Source: Cloacimonetes bacterium UBA5614 (GTDB lineage Bacteria > Cloacimonadota > Cloacimonadia > Cloacimonadales > Cloacimonadaceae). Taken from it: a stretch of 64,000 nt of DNA. Positions 1-10,293 of this stretch are shown piece after piece. The DNA is taken from positions 310,001 to 374,000 of the forward strand of contig DIKQ01000005.1 in NCBI GenBank assembly GCA_002424605.1, written 5' to 3'. Each line of letters begins with the position of its first letter. Position 1 is the first letter of the stretch. Below the pieces are notes generated by a model that ran no database searches, was not told the DNA's origin, and saw only the letters and a list, made by a program, of their open reading frames with translations. Position numbers and translations under genes: made by a program.

Positions 1-2
1 CG

Positions 3-2432
3 GCAGTATACCTTTTCAGCATCTACGGTCCGCTCTGCCATCAGTTCGGTCACCAGATAGGCCTGCCTACCTTGTTTGACAACTATTCCGCCAACGGCCA
101 GTCACAAGGCATCGGCAACTGGGGACTGATGGGAACCGGTCTGTGGAACGGCAGCGGGTTTGTCCCGGCACAGTTAAGCGCCTGGAGCAGGATGTATCTG
201 GGCTGGCAAGACGCCCAAACCGTTTACGGCGACGCCACAGACCTGCAGGTGGACTATTTCCTCAATCCGGACCCGGCTTATCCCAAACTCTACAAAATCC
301 CCATTTCGGAAAAAGAATATTTCCTGGTGGAAAACAGGCAACAGAATCCGGACGGAAGTCTGGACCCCTATTCCAATCAGCCCAGCTTTACTTTCAACCT
401 GCTTGACCCGGGTGACCAGGATTATTATGACCCTCCCTTTGAACTGCTGCCCTACTTCAATTTTATGGAAAACCGCTACAAGGGCTGCGAGTGGGATTTC
501 TTCCTGCCGGGACTGGGCGGGCCTCTGCGTCCGGGTGAAAGTACCGTGACCGATGGTTCGGGACTGCTCATCTGGCATATTGACGAGAATATCATCGAAT
601 CCAACTTTGACCCGGATTTTGAATATAATTACGTAAATTACGACGCATCCCACAAAGGCGTGGACGTGGAAGAAGCAGACGGCATCCAGCATCTGGACAC
701 CGCTGTCTTTGACTATTACAAATATGGCGGACCCTTTGACACTTTCAGGGCAAGCACCAATCCCGCCGGAAACAATACCTACTTCGGCAATTCCACTTTC
801 AATGGTATATTGCACCTGCCGACGGCTGAGAGCTATTACGGCGGTATCCCGCTGGAGATTTACGATATCAGCGAATCCGGCAATGTGATGACCTTTTCGG
901 TGCGCTTTTCCTGGAAACTGGATACGGGCTATGTGGGTCCCGTTAATCTGGATGCCTGCTCCATCGACTTTGATAATGACGGCGACAATGAAATCTTTTA
1001 TCCCATGCCGGATGGCTCGCTGTTTTTGTGGAAAGATGAGGAGCTGGCAGAGAACTTTCCGATTAACACCGGTGGAGAAATCAAGAGTTACCTGTGGGAC
1101 GGGCAGGCATTTTACATAGCCACAGACATGACCGGCAACCCTGTCCAGCCGGTAATCCGGCTCAGGAAATTGCAGAACGGACAGCTTAGCACATTGCTCA
1201 CGGCAGCGGACGGTAAGAAATGGGCAGGCCCGGTGATGGCATATGACGAGACGGTCGTAGTGCCGGTGCATAACGAGCTGAACTATGTTTTCGGCAGTTG
1301 GGAAATCCGTCTGTATGACAAAGCCGGTTTCCCCAATCTCAGCGAGTCCTGGAGCGGTGCCACGGATTCACTTACAGCCAACCCAGCCGTGTTCAGGCAA
1401 AAAATCTACGCCGTTACCAAAGCGCTTGCAGACGGCAGTTACAGATTGAATGTGATGACTCCGGGCGTTACGGATTTTGTGTCACACCCTCTTTCCATCC
1501 CGCCTGATTCCAGCTTGGTTGCGTTGTCGATTGCGCCTTTTTCACCTGAATCAGAAGGCGAGATACTAATCCAGACACCCTACTCGATTTATCTGACAGA
1601 CCTGAACGGACAACTGAAAACCGGATACCCCGTAACATTGCCTTTCTTATCAAAAAGCCAGGTTACTATCACCGATACCGACAAAAACGGTACGCTGGAC
1701 TATATCGTTAGCGGAGAAAACAGCTTTGCGGTCTATGACTATGCCGGCAAAAACATGCTGACCAACTTCAGCGGTTTTGCCCAAACCGATACACTGGGCA
1801 TTACCTCAGGCATGCTGGCAGGCGATTTTGACGGGGATGGCAATACAGAATACATCGGCGCTTTCTCACGCAACCGGTTGGCTGTCTTTGAAGAAAACCT
1901 GCGCCTGAAAAGCGGATACCCCGTCTCTTTCTCAGACCGCAGCAGGAATCTGCCTTTTATGCATAAGTCATCAGATAACCTTACCTATGCCTGGCTTCCC
2001 ACGGATAATGGTAAAATCTTCCGCGCTCCATTGCCTGAAAGCGCTTTGAATGCGATTGACCCCAACTGGTACTGCAGATTCGGAAACCTGGAAAGAACGT
2101 CCTCCCGGGAAGCTGATGAACTGCCAAACCAATACGAAAGCACGGCTCTGTTCGTTCCCGGCGAGACCTATGTCTTCCCCAATCCCGTCCGTTCCATTTA
2201 TGAGCAAAAACTTACCTTCCATATGATGACCAGCCGGGATGCCCGGGTGGAAGTATCTGTGTTTGACATAGCCGGCAAGCTGCTCTACCGCAGTAAAGTG
2301 GATTGCCGGGCTTACCTCAGGAACCGGGAAGTGGTGGACTTTCCTGTCAGCCGTCTTGCCAGCGGAATTTATTTTGCCGTACTCAAATCCGGCGATAACG
2401 TTATACGCATCAAATTTGCGATAGAGAAATAA
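3..2432 (+). CDS. M6-like metalloprotease homologue with FG-GAP-like repeats and sorting domain (5' truncated)
   Basis: The reading frame is open from the window edge, so the N-terminus is missing; 809 residues are visible. The first visible residues carry an M6 (immune inhibitor A-like) zinc-site region, HQFGHQIGLPT (residues 13-23), followed by the family-typical GIGNWGLMGTG. In the family the motif is HExxHxxGxxD; here the catalytic Glu is Gln (codon CAG at 42-44) and the Asp position is Thr, so this copy may not be proteolytic. Residues from about 320 hold Asp-rich FG-GAP-like units (DFDNDGDNE, DTDKNGTLD, DFDGDGNTE). The C-terminal ~90 residues (FPNPVRS ... ASGIYFAVLKSG) form an Ig-like sorting domain, implying export across the outer membrane. 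A PorV-like gene follows 26 bp downstream, and a subtilisin-like protease after that. Family assignment is firm; loss of activity is inferred. Confidence 0.85.
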   Translation, partial: AVYLFSIYGPLCHQFGHQIGLPTLFDNYSANGQSQGIGNWGLMGTGLWNGSGFVPAQLSAWSRMYLGWQDAQTVYGDATDLQVDYFLNPDPAYPKLYKIPISEKEYFLVENRQQNPDGSLDPYSNQPSFTFNLLDPGDQDYYDPPFELLPYFNFMENRYKGCEWDFFLPGLGGPLRPGESTVTDGSGLLIWHIDENIIESNFDPDFEYNYVNYDASHKGVDVEEADGIQHLDTAVFDYYKYGGPFDTFRASTNPAGNNTYFGNSTFNGILHLPTAESYYGGIPLEIYDISESGNVMTFSVRFSWKLDTGYVGPVNLDACSIDFDNDGDNEIFYPMPDGSLFLWKDEELAENFPINTGGEIKSYLWDGQAFYIATDMTGNPVQPVIRLRKLQNGQLSTLLTAADGKKWAGPVMAYDETVVVPVHNELNYVFGSWEIRLYDKAGFPNLSESWSGATDSLTANPAVFRQKIYAVTKALADGSYRLNVMTPGVTDFVSHPLSIPPDSSLVALSIAPFSPESEGEILIQTPYSIYLTDLNGQLKTGYPVTLPFLSKSQVTITDTDKNGTLDYIVSGENSFAVYDYAGKNMLTNFSGFAQTDTLGITSGMLAGDFDGDGNTEYIGAFSRNRLAVFEENLRLKSGYPVSFSDRSRNLPFMHKSSDNLTYAWLPTDNGKIFRAPLPESALNAIDPNWYCRFGNLERTSSREADELPNQYESTALFVPGETYVFPNPVRSIYEQKLTFHMMTSRDARVEVSVFDIAGKLLYRSKVDCRAYLRNREVVDFPVSRLASGIYFAVLKSGDNVIRIKFAIEK

Positions 2433-2458
2433 AGATAATGATTATGGGGAGGAACTCC

Positions 2459-3358
2459 ATGCGATACATAGTTTTGGCAATGATGCTCGTCCTGCTGCCC
2501 TTAACCGTGACAGCCCAAAACTCCAATAGCGGAGAATATGGATTCCAGTTTCTGCAAATTCCGGTAAGCCCCGTCGCCACAGCTCTTGGCGGAAACGGTA
2601 TTTACGCCAATGCCCACTCCGGCGCCTTTATCCAAAATCCGGCCGCCAACCTGATGGACGAACGCTACAGTGTGAGTGTCCAGCACAGCTTGTGGCTCGT
2701 GGACACCAGCATTTCGCAGATTGTCTATTCCAAAAGCAACCGCAACCGGCATTTCGGCCTGGCTGGCAGAATCCTGGATTATGGGCAGATAGACACCCGG
2801 GACGATACAGGCGCTATCATCGGAAACTACCATCCGATTGATGCCAGCCTGATGGTAAACTATGCCTACCGGCTCCTTCCTGACCATATGTTCGGGCTTA
2901 ATGCCGCGCTTATATATGAAAAGCTTAATACTGCTTCCAGTTATGGAATCAGCACTGACCTGGGCTATGTGTTCCTGCCGCCGATTACCAACTCCACCCT
3001 GTTTCTTTCTCTGCGTAATCTAGGTATTACCTCCAAAATGGAGTATGAGAAAATCAAGCTTCCCCTTACCCTGGAGACAGGAATCGGTTACAAACTGCCT
3101 TTCAATCATTCCGCTCTATCCATGCAGTTTACCATGAATAAACCGGTAGATGCTGACCTGAGGACCACCCTTGCCGCTGAATACTCGCTTTGGCAAATGC
3201 TTTCCCTGCGCCTTGGTTACAAGGGTAATCACGACGAGGAAGGCATCACAGCCGGAATAGGCATAAGCTGGCAGAACCTGGTCGTTGACTATGGCTGGAA
3301 CTCTTTTTCCGACAGATTGAACGATACACACTCTTTTGGAATAACCTATAACTTCTGA
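2459..3358 (+). CDS. PorV/PorQ-like outer-membrane protein
   Basis: 299 residues. I chose the ATG at 2459 because a GGGGAGG ribosome-binding site (2446-2452) sits 6 bp upstream and the protein then opens with a clean signal peptide (MRYIVLAMMLVLLPLTVTAQ). The mature N-terminus (FLQIPVSPVATALGGNG ... FIQNPAANL) matches the PorV/PorQ/UPF0164 group of outer-membrane beta-barrels, several of which work with type IX secretion in Bacteroidota. The rest alternates short amphipathic strands and ends in YNF, a typical barrel terminus. It lies between two secreted proteins with C-terminal sorting domains and is probably co-transcribed with them, fitting a role in their export or surface attachment. The exact function is inferred. 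Confidence 0.75.
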   Translation: MRYIVLAMMLVLLPLTVTAQNSNSGEYGFQFLQIPVSPVATALGGNGIYANAHSGAFIQNPAANLMDERYSVSVQHSLWLVDTSISQIVYSKSNRNRHFGLAGRILDYGQIDTRDDTGAIIGNYHPIDASLMVNYAYRLLPDHMFGLNAALIYEKLNTASSYGISTDLGYVFLPPITNSTLFLSLRNLGITSKMEYEKIKLPLTLETGIGYKLPFNHSALSMQFTMNKPVDADLRTTLAAEYSLWQMLSLRLGYKGNHDEEGITAGIGISWQNLVVDYGWNSFSDRLNDTHSFGITYNF

Positions 3359-3369
3359 ACCATAAACTT

Positions 3370-6300
3370 ATGGTCAAAAACAAACCGCTCTACGCTCTGT
3401 TAACCCTGATTATAGCGCTTGCCTGTTCCGGGCTTGCAGCCTTGGATTACACTCCCAGGCAGCTGCTGTTCAGAACCACCCGCAGCCTGCAGATTGAGCG
3501 CGGCAGGACGGGACTGACCGCTTTTGACTCTTTTCTGGACGAAATCCAGGCGCTTTCCGTTTCCCCTGTAGAGGGCATGCCGGATAACCGCTGGTTTTCT
3601 GTAAACCTTGCAGAGCAACCGGACTGGGATTTTTTCCGAAGCAACGCTCCTGTCTTTGACGGTATTGATATCATCCAGCCCAACTATATCAATGAGTTAC
3701 ATGTCGTCCCCAATGACCCATGGTACTCACTCCAACAAATGCATCTGGTAAACCTCCCCCAAGCCTGGAACTACACCACCGGCAGTTCAATGGTAGTCGT
3801 AGGAGTGATAGATTCAGGCATGCTCAAAGACCATCCCGACCTGCAGGGCAACATCTTTTACAACCAGTATGAAATCCCGGATAACGGCATCGATGACGAC
3901 GGCAACGGTTACATAGACGATTACTGCGGATGGGACTTTGCCGATGCTCCCGAACTGGCTGATATAGCCCTGGGCGACTTCACGGTTCGCGACAATGACG
4001 TTACAGACGAAAACTTCCACGGCACCCATGTGGCAGGCATTATTGGCGCGGCTTCAAATAACGGAATCGGAATAAGCGGAGTATGCTGGGATATTAAGCT
4101 CTTGCCCGTCCGGGCAGGATTCCGGACTTCTGGCGGCGGCGGTTATCTGCAGGATGACGATGCAGCTGCAGCCATAATATACGCAACTGATATGGGTGCA
4201 AACGTTATGAATCTCAGCTGGGGCGACCCGAACTATTCCGCCATCATTGCAGACGCCTGTCATTATGCATACATTAGGGGCGTAACGGTTGTGTCTTCCG
4301 CCGGTAACACTCCGGGACCAAACCTAAATTATCCCGCCAAACTTGCCAGCACCATCTCAGTGGGAGCTATTGACCCCTACAAAACCCTTGCAGGCTTTTC
4401 CAGCTATGGACCGGAACTGGACCTTGTAGCACCGGGTCAGCAGATATACAGCACCTATCATGCCTCCGGCCCTGATATTTACAAGGAACTTTCCGGCACG
4501 TCCATGTCAGCTCCTTTTGTGACAGGCAGCATTGCCCTGCTGATGTCCCTGCAGCCAAACCTCACCCCGGATGAAGTGCGTGCCCATCTTTTGTCCTCGA
4601 CCGACGACCTTGGCGTCACCGGTTATGATATGTATTACGGACACGGACTGCTGAATGCCCGTAAACTGGTGGAAAGCCTGAGCTCGCCATATATCAGGGT
4701 ACAAAGCCCGGAAGACCATATGGGGGTTACCGGTGATTTTGATATCATCGGCACTGTCAATGGCGACAATTTCTTCCGCTACTCGGTGATGTGCGCCAAA
4801 GAATCAAAGACCGGCTCAATGGATTGGAAGGATGTCTATCACAACACCACTTCACCCCATTATTATTATCAGCCGGTGGTGGACGGAGTTATCGCAAGCT
4901 TCAGGGTTCCGGACCTCATGCAGGAAGGGCAGTACCTTATCCGCATCCGTTATGAAAGCAGGAATGGCGGGGTTTACAATCTTTTCCATTCAGTCCTGCT
5001 GGATTTATCTCCTCCGATGCTTGTGCCCAATACATTCAACGTCTTCAAACGTTATGACGGACAAAACGTCAGGTATTATGCCGGAGCAAAGTTCAATGAA
5101 CCTGTACGCTCCGAGCTTACAGTTTATGCCGGCGGCTCAGTCCAGGCGACAGTTTTCCCTGCCGTGATGGATACAATCCAGGTCTGGCAATTGCCCTCAG
5201 ATTTGCCTCCCGGAAGCATCAGTGTGGAGATTCATGCCACCAACCACAGCAACCTGACCTACACCTCTGCCCTGCTGGAGAATGTCAGTAATATCGAATA
5301 TACGATTATTCCCGACTATGGTTATATCTCCCAACAAATCGGCAACCCCATGGTTCCCCTTAACCGCTTCCACGACTTTGACAATAACACAATTCCTGAG
5401 TTTATCGCCATGGACCTGCCAACTTCCGGCTATGGCGATGTCTTCGCTTTTGAACTGCCAGACACTGTACTGGTCCAGAAACACGCCTTCGGACAAAAGT
5501 TCATGCCGCTGGATTTGGGCAATACAAACGCTTTAGGACAGGAACTGCTGGCGCTGAACCTGCAAAACCTGACCCTGATGGAAACATTATCAGCCAATGT
5601 CTATCCCACGGTTTCGCTCTGGTCTCAGACCGGGGTCTCGGGCGGGATTTTTGCTGATTATGACAACGACGGAACCAAAGATATCCTGATTGTAAAAGAC
5701 CTGACCACAGAAAGGGTTGTGCAGTTTTTCAAGCGTACCGGAGATAACCAGTTTTCCGCACCTATGGCTACCATATCCAACCCATCCCAGACCAATGTCA
5801 GGAACATGTTTGTGCCGACGTTCATTGTTGATAACCTGGACAATGACAACAAAAAGGACATCCTGACTGCCGACACAGACGGCGATGTAATGGTCTTCGA
5901 GTATTCTGCCGCAGGACCTGCCCTCACCTGGATGAGGCGCTTGCCGGTAGCCAATACCTATTATCTTGTTACAGGAAACTTCGACGGCAACAACACCCGT
6001 GATTTCTTTGTGGGCGGTTATAATACAGATATCCTCGACCCCAACCGCAACTACTGGTATTTTGAGGGATTCACCCGCAGCGGGGACAATCAATACACCA
6101 GCATGGGTTCCATCCAGTTCAACAATGTGATGTCCCAAAACTCCATCCAGGCTTTTGACATAGACAATGACGGCAGTGATGAAATCATCCTTGCCTTGTC
6201 ACCCAACCTGTACATTATCAAATATATCAGCGGCAGGTTTCAGCCAATCTTTTACGGAACCAGCAACCGCACCTTCCAGATTGCAGCCTGGCACCAGAAC

Positions 6301-7551
6301 GGACAGCCACGCTTCCTGACCAACCGACAAAACAGCGCTGATTCCCTCAAAGCCTTTGTCTGGACCACCCAGACACCCTACACCGGTCCTCCAGTGCCTG
6401 CCAACCTGATTGTGCGCCCCCTGAACGCCAGCACCATTTCAATCGCATGGCAAGCTACAAGCGCCGGGCATTACAAGGTTTACAGAAGGGAATCCGACCA
6501 GCCGGCAATCCTGATTGCAGAGCTGACTGCCACTTCCTTTACAGATACCACTGTAACAGCAGGTATCTCATACAGCTACGCTGTTTCTGCTGTTGACCCT
6601 ACCTATGAACCTTCTGAGAGCGCAACGTCCCAATGGATTTCCGCAATTCCGCAAGCACCACCGCTGATTACGGAAATCAGCATGATGGGCGCTAATGAAC
6701 TGCGGATTGTCTTTGACCAGCCCATGGCAGGCTCTGCCCTCAATCCCTCCTGCTATGTGGTCAGCCATCAGATGGGTTCTCCCAACTCGGCAAACAGCAT
6801 TTTTAACGACTATGGAATCCAGCTCAGGTTCCGTGACCTCTTCCCGGAAACCGGGGAAAGCTTTTCACTTTTCCTGCGCAACGTTTACAGCGCTGCCGGG
6901 ATTTCACCTGTCCAGAGCACCTATGCCTTTTCCTATAACCCGGACTACACACCTCCGTTTGTGGTGGGGGCACAGGTCCTCTCCGACAACCGTTCCGTCC
7001 GCATTACCCTCAGCGAAACCGTCAGTCCCGAGACAGCTATGCAGATGACAAACTACGAATTGCTTCTGCCTGCCAACGACACCGGCAACAGCATCCGCTC
7101 CGTTGCGGTGGACGATAACCTCATTACCGTAACCCTGAACGACAAGCTGAAATATACCAACCGCTTTTACTACATTGTCATGCGCAACATCACAGACCTG
7201 GCCGGCAACGTGATTGCGCCCAACCAGAACACCTGCCGCTTTTACCTGTATGACATCACCAGCCTGGACAAGGTAGTCACCTATCCCAATCCAGTTAAAT
7301 CCAAAGAATATGACGCCATCAACTTTATGAATTTCCCCGCCGGCAAAAAGGGACGCCTCTCCATTTACAGCATTTCAGGAGAACTCGTCTTCAATACAGC
7401 CATTGGTCCTTTCAATCCCGATAACAATAACGTGACCTACCGCTGGAACCTCAACAACCAGTCAGGCAAACGCATCTCCTCCGGCATCTACTATTATGTG
7501 ATAAGTATGGGCGGAGAGACCAAGAAAGGAAAAATCGCCATCCTCAATTGA
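3370..7551 (+). CDS. Secreted subtilisin-like (S8) serine protease with FG-GAP, FnIII and sorting domains
   Basis: 1393 residues with an N-terminal signal peptide (hydrophobic segment about 8-24). The S8 catalytic triad is complete: Asp148 in VVGVIDSG, His217 in FHGTHVAG, Ser378 in GTSMSAP, so this should be an active extracellular protease. The region of about residues 640-1000 has FG-GAP/integrin-like calcium loops (DYDNDGTKD, DNLDNDNKKD, DIDNDGSDE). A fibronectin type III-like module lies around 1010-1090, then an Ig-like stretch. The last ~90 residues (YPNPVKS ... SSGIYYYVISMGGETKKGKIAILN) are a C-terminal sorting domain. It starts 11 bp after the PorV-like gene without a clear Shine-Dalgarno, suggesting translation coupled to that gene. 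The substrate is unknown. Confidence 0.9.
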   Translation: MVKNKPLYALLTLIIALACSGLAALDYTPRQLLFRTTRSLQIERGRTGLTAFDSFLDEIQALSVSPVEGMPDNRWFSVNLAEQPDWDFFRSNAPVFDGIDIIQPNYINELHVVPNDPWYSLQQMHLVNLPQAWNYTTGSSMVVVGVIDSGMLKDHPDLQGNIFYNQYEIPDNGIDDDGNGYIDDYCGWDFADAPELADIALGDFTVRDNDVTDENFHGTHVAGIIGAASNNGIGISGVCWDIKLLPVRAGFRTSGGGGYLQDDDAAAAIIYATDMGANVMNLSWGDPNYSAIIADACHYAYIRGVTVVSSAGNTPGPNLNYPAKLASTISVGAIDPYKTLAGFSSYGPELDLVAPGQQIYSTYHASGPDIYKELSGTSMSAPFVTGSIALLMSLQPNLTPDEVRAHLLSSTDDLGVTGYDMYYGHGLLNARKLVESLSSPYIRVQSPEDHMGVTGDFDIIGTVNGDNFFRYSVMCAKESKTGSMDWKDVYHNTTSPHYYYQPVVDGVIASFRVPDLMQEGQYLIRIRYESRNGGVYNLFHSVLLDLSPPMLVPNTFNVFKRYDGQNVRYYAGAKFNEPVRSELTVYAGGSVQATVFPAVMDTIQVWQLPSDLPPGSISVEIHATNHSNLTYTSALLENVSNIEYTIIPDYGYISQQIGNPMVPLNRFHDFDNNTIPEFIAMDLPTSGYGDVFAFELPDTVLVQKHAFGQKFMPLDLGNTNALGQELLALNLQNLTLMETLSANVYPTVSLWSQTGVSGGIFADYDNDGTKDILIVKDLTTERVVQFFKRTGDNQFSAPMATISNPSQTNVRNMFVPTFIVDNLDNDNKKDILTADTDGDVMVFEYSAAGPALTWMRRLPVANTYYLVTGNFDGNNTRDFFVGGYNTDILDPNRNYWYFEGFTRSGDNQYTSMGSIQFNNVMSQNSIQAFDIDNDGSDEIILALSPNLYIIKYISGRFQPIFYGTSNRTFQIAAWHQNGQPRFLTNRQNSADSLKAFVWTTQTPYTGPPVPANLIVRPLNASTISIAWQATSAGHYKVYRRESDQPAILIAELTATSFTDTTVTAGISYSYAVSAVDPTYEPSESATSQWISAIPQAPPLITEISMMGANELRIVFDQPMAGSALNPSCYVVSHQMGSPNSANSIFNDYGIQLRFRDLFPETGESFSLFLRNVYSAAGISPVQSTYAFSYNPDYTPPFVVGAQVLSDNRSVRITLSETVSPETAMQMTNYELLLPANDTGNSIRSVAVDDNLITVTLNDKLKYTNRFYYIVMRNITDLAGNVIAPNQNTCRFYLYDITSLDKVVTYPNPVKSKEYDAINFMNFPAGKKGRLSIYSISGELVFNTAIGPFNPDNNNVTYRWNLNNQSGKRISSGIYYYVISMGGETKKGKIAILN

Positions 7552-7576
7552 TACCACTTATGATGCGGGAACACAG

Positions 7577-7604
7577 CGGGAGCTTTGTTCACGTATTGCT
7601 CCCG
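7577..7604. terminator. Possible hairpin between convergent genes
   Basis: CGGGAGC (7577-7583) pairs with GCTCCCG (7598-7604), and a second GCTCCC copy follows at once. It lies in the 85-bp gap between the convergent protease and beta-helix genes. There is no good U-tract on either side, so an intrinsic terminator is only possible. Confidence 0.3.
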
Positions 7605-7636
7605 AATTGCTCCCCTGTCAGGCAGGAAAGATGATA

Positions 7637-10228
7637 TCAGCGGATAAGCATGACCTTGCGGCTGACGCTCTTTCCCTTGCCGTCGGTGAGAACAAGCTGG
7701 TAAAGCCCTGAAGCGCAGATGCGTCCGCCCTTGTCCCGTCCGTTCCAGGTCAGTTCAGTTGCGCCTTTTTCCGTTTCTGCAGACCAGACCAGCTGGCCTT
7801 TCAGGTTATACACCACCGCTTTGGCATCGGTGGTTTTAGCAGCATCAAACCTGACTGTCAGAGCTGATAGAGCGGGATTGAAGGGATTGGGGTAAAGCGC
7901 AAAACCGGTCAGGGGTAAAGTATCGTCATGGTTGGAGACAGGATTGTAGACAAGGGATTCATCACAGGGGAAAAACTGCGTTCCGTTCCAGGCAGAGATG
8001 GTGTAAGTATGCTGAATACCGTCCTGTGGCAGGGGTATTGTATGCGTGTAAGCGCTTCCCGGCACGGTTGTCAGCACAGTCCCGTTGTTGTAGATATAAT
8101 AGCTCTGAGCGTTGTCCGGACCCATGTGTGGCGCCCAAAAGAACCTGATGTTTTCAGCCACCTGGTAGCCAAAGTAGGATGGTCCCAGAACATCATCGAT
8201 ATAATCAATCTTCCATTTATTGCCTTCCGCCAGCGGAAACAGGGTGCCGTCCGGTTCCACCAGCCAGTTATACTCAATCTCCCGGAACACCCCAGCGTTG
8301 CCTACGGAGAAGTTGTGAACCCAGGCATTCTGCCCGACGTCATACAGCAGAAAATCGCTGTAAAAGTTGGGGGAAGCATCTATAAAAGTCGGTATGTATG
8401 TATTGTTGATGCCATCGGGATAATGCGTCACTTCGCCGTAGGAAGTGGCATTACCCATAATAAGTTCGCTGATTGAAGCGTGAAAATCAACAAACTGCTG
8501 CCACTCTCCGGGAAGCTGGAGATTGTTCACTTTTCTCCAGATGGGGTTGCCGGGAATATCAAAATGGTCATAATTCCCCGGAGTTGCATAAACCGAGTAT
8601 CTGGCTATTCTGAGAAAATCCCCGTCCCGATAGAGCCAGAATATCTTGGCGGGAAAATAGACAAACCAACCCCTGTAAACCGGGTACATCTCCGTATTAT
8701 TAATCGTCACGGGACTACCCACCCGTAATGTGCTCCAATTGGGTTGAGGTGTAGCTATCGGTATATCGCCGACGCTGAACTGGACATCAGCAATTATTTG
8801 TGTGGCAATGGGATTGTCCGTTCCGCCAAAAGCACCGTAATAATATGTGTAATTGTAGGTCAGGCGGGCTATGACAAACACTAGGGAATCGTGATAAACA
8901 GGCACGGAAAAGGGTTCGTTGATGTTTACTGTCCACTGGCTGATTACAAGCCCTGTTTGGGCAGAGACCAGTTCCAGTGTAGCTGTCGGAACGGGAGGGT
9001 TGGCAAGAGATACTGTTCCGGTCAGTAAAACAGGCAGGGGGTTGTTTTGCCAGGGGTCAAAGTCAATGGCGGGTAGGGTGGCATTGTCGTTGTGGTCCTC
9101 AATGGTGGCGGCGATTTCCATCGCTGTGTTATAGTCCCAGAAGTTGTTTTCCGCTTTTACCGTAATGGCGCTATTGGTGTAGTTGTAGCAAAAGATACTG
9201 TGGGTGATGCCATTGGCGTCGATGTTATTGGCAATGGTGTTACCGCCCTGCGCCCAGGCATGATAGATGCTGAGGTCACCCAGGATGGGGTTGGCGTTCT
9301 CGGTCAGGTAAAAGCCGGTGTAGTTCCCGCTGACTATGTTGTCCTCAAAGTAGGGCTGGGCAGTGCTACCGCTTACCATCACGCCTGCTCCGGAATTCAT
9401 GTCCCCGACAATGTAGTTGTTGATAATGGTGTTGTTGTGCACATAGCCGGAGCTGTGACGCAGGTAAAGTCCAGTCAGGTTGTTCTCTATCAGGTTGTCG
9501 TGTATCTCTGGGTTGATGGCACCTGCGTTCACTATGTCCCAGGCAATGATGCCCTGCTTGTAGTTGCTGTGTATGTGATTGAAGGATATGGCAGGGCTGT
9601 TGCTGCCGCCGGCAGATTGGTTGGAAAGCTGGATTGCGCCGTAATATTGTGTGGAAGTCCCGTTGTAGCGTATTTCATTGCTCATCACATAGCAGTTGCT
9701 GTTCTGGGCAATCAGGACCCCATTCTGCTGGCTGTATTCTATCAGGTTGCTGACAATGGGCACGATGGCGGGATTGGGTGAACCAATGCCGTATGCCTGT
9801 ATGCCTCGTTTGTTGCGTTTAAAGTGGTTATTGGAGATACAGGCGGGCGAGTTTATGGAGTTAATGCCATAATCCGCCAGTTCTATGCGGCAGTGGGTAA
9901 ACTGGCTGGGCTCGGTGGTATTTTCCAGGCGGATACCGTTCCAGAGGGCATTGGGGTCCACTTGTCCTGAAGTGAAGTGGATGCTGTCCTGCTCGGTGCC
10001 ATTGGCGATGATATTTCCCTGTGCCGTGATTCTGTATAGGCCCATCGCCTGCACAATCACGCCGGGCTGAACGGTGAGGGTTGTTCCTACCGGGACTGTG
10101 ATATCCCCCACCATTTCGTAGGGGTTATTGTCGGGAGACCAGGTGCCGGATTGATTACCGCTGACCTGGATGGCAAAAACGGGTGCAGATAATAATGATA
10201 TCAGCAAGATGATTATTGATTGTTTCAT
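7637..10228 (-). CDS. Secreted right-handed parallel beta-helix protein with sorting domain
   Basis: 863 residues. I placed the start at the ATG at 10228 because it opens with a good signal peptide (MKQSIIILLISLLSAPVFA) and has AGAGG upstream; the frame is open further 5' but that part is not signal-like. Residues about 30-430 hold repeated NxI/NxF rungs (for example HDNLIENNLTGLYLR, FEDNIVSGNYTGFYL), the pattern of right-handed parallel beta-helix (pectate-lyase-like, NosD-type) proteins. A beta-rich middle follows. The C-terminus (LYPNPFNPALS ... ASGLYQLVLTDGKGK) is a canonical sorting domain. No catalytic residues could be assigned, so polysaccharide binding or cleavage is only one option; adhesin-like surface proteins share the fold. 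It is convergent with the upstream protease gene. Confidence 0.8.
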   Translation of the reverse strand: MKQSIIILLISLLSAPVFAIQVSGNQSGTWSPDNNPYEMVGDITVPVGTTLTVQPGVIVQAMGLYRITAQGNIIANGTEQDSIHFTSGQVDPNALWNGIRLENTTEPSQFTHCRIELADYGINSINSPACISNNHFKRNKRGIQAYGIGSPNPAIVPIVSNLIEYSQQNGVLIAQNSNCYVMSNEIRYNGTSTQYYGAIQLSNQSAGGSNSPAISFNHIHSNYKQGIIAWDIVNAGAINPEIHDNLIENNLTGLYLRHSSGYVHNNTIINNYIVGDMNSGAGVMVSGSTAQPYFEDNIVSGNYTGFYLTENANPILGDLSIYHAWAQGGNTIANNIDANGITHSIFCYNYTNSAITVKAENNFWDYNTAMEIAATIEDHNDNATLPAIDFDPWQNNPLPVLLTGTVSLANPPVPTATLELVSAQTGLVISQWTVNINEPFSVPVYHDSLVFVIARLTYNYTYYYGAFGGTDNPIATQIIADVQFSVGDIPIATPQPNWSTLRVGSPVTINNTEMYPVYRGWFVYFPAKIFWLYRDGDFLRIARYSVYATPGNYDHFDIPGNPIWRKVNNLQLPGEWQQFVDFHASISELIMGNATSYGEVTHYPDGINNTYIPTFIDASPNFYSDFLLYDVGQNAWVHNFSVGNAGVFREIEYNWLVEPDGTLFPLAEGNKWKIDYIDDVLGPSYFGYQVAENIRFFWAPHMGPDNAQSYYIYNNGTVLTTVPGSAYTHTIPLPQDGIQHTYTISAWNGTQFFPCDESLVYNPVSNHDDTLPLTGFALYPNPFNPALSALTVRFDAAKTTDAKAVVYNLKGQLVWSAETEKGATELTWNGRDKGGRICASGLYQLVLTDGKGKSVSRKVMLIR

Positions 10229-10255
10229 GGGGTTGCCTCTCAGAATAATTGGAGT

Positions 10256-10288
10256 GGAAAGAGAAACAGGCCGGTTGCCCGACCTGTC
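10256..10288 (-). terminator. Intrinsic terminator of the ferredoxin gene
   Basis: On the minus strand, ACAGGTCGG (10288-10280) pairs with CCGGCCTGT (10274-10266) around a short loop and is followed by a pyrimidine-rich TTTCTCTTT tract. It lies just past the ferredoxin stop codon and before the beta-helix gene, separating the two transcripts. Confidence 0.7.
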
Positions 10289-10293
10289 ATAGC

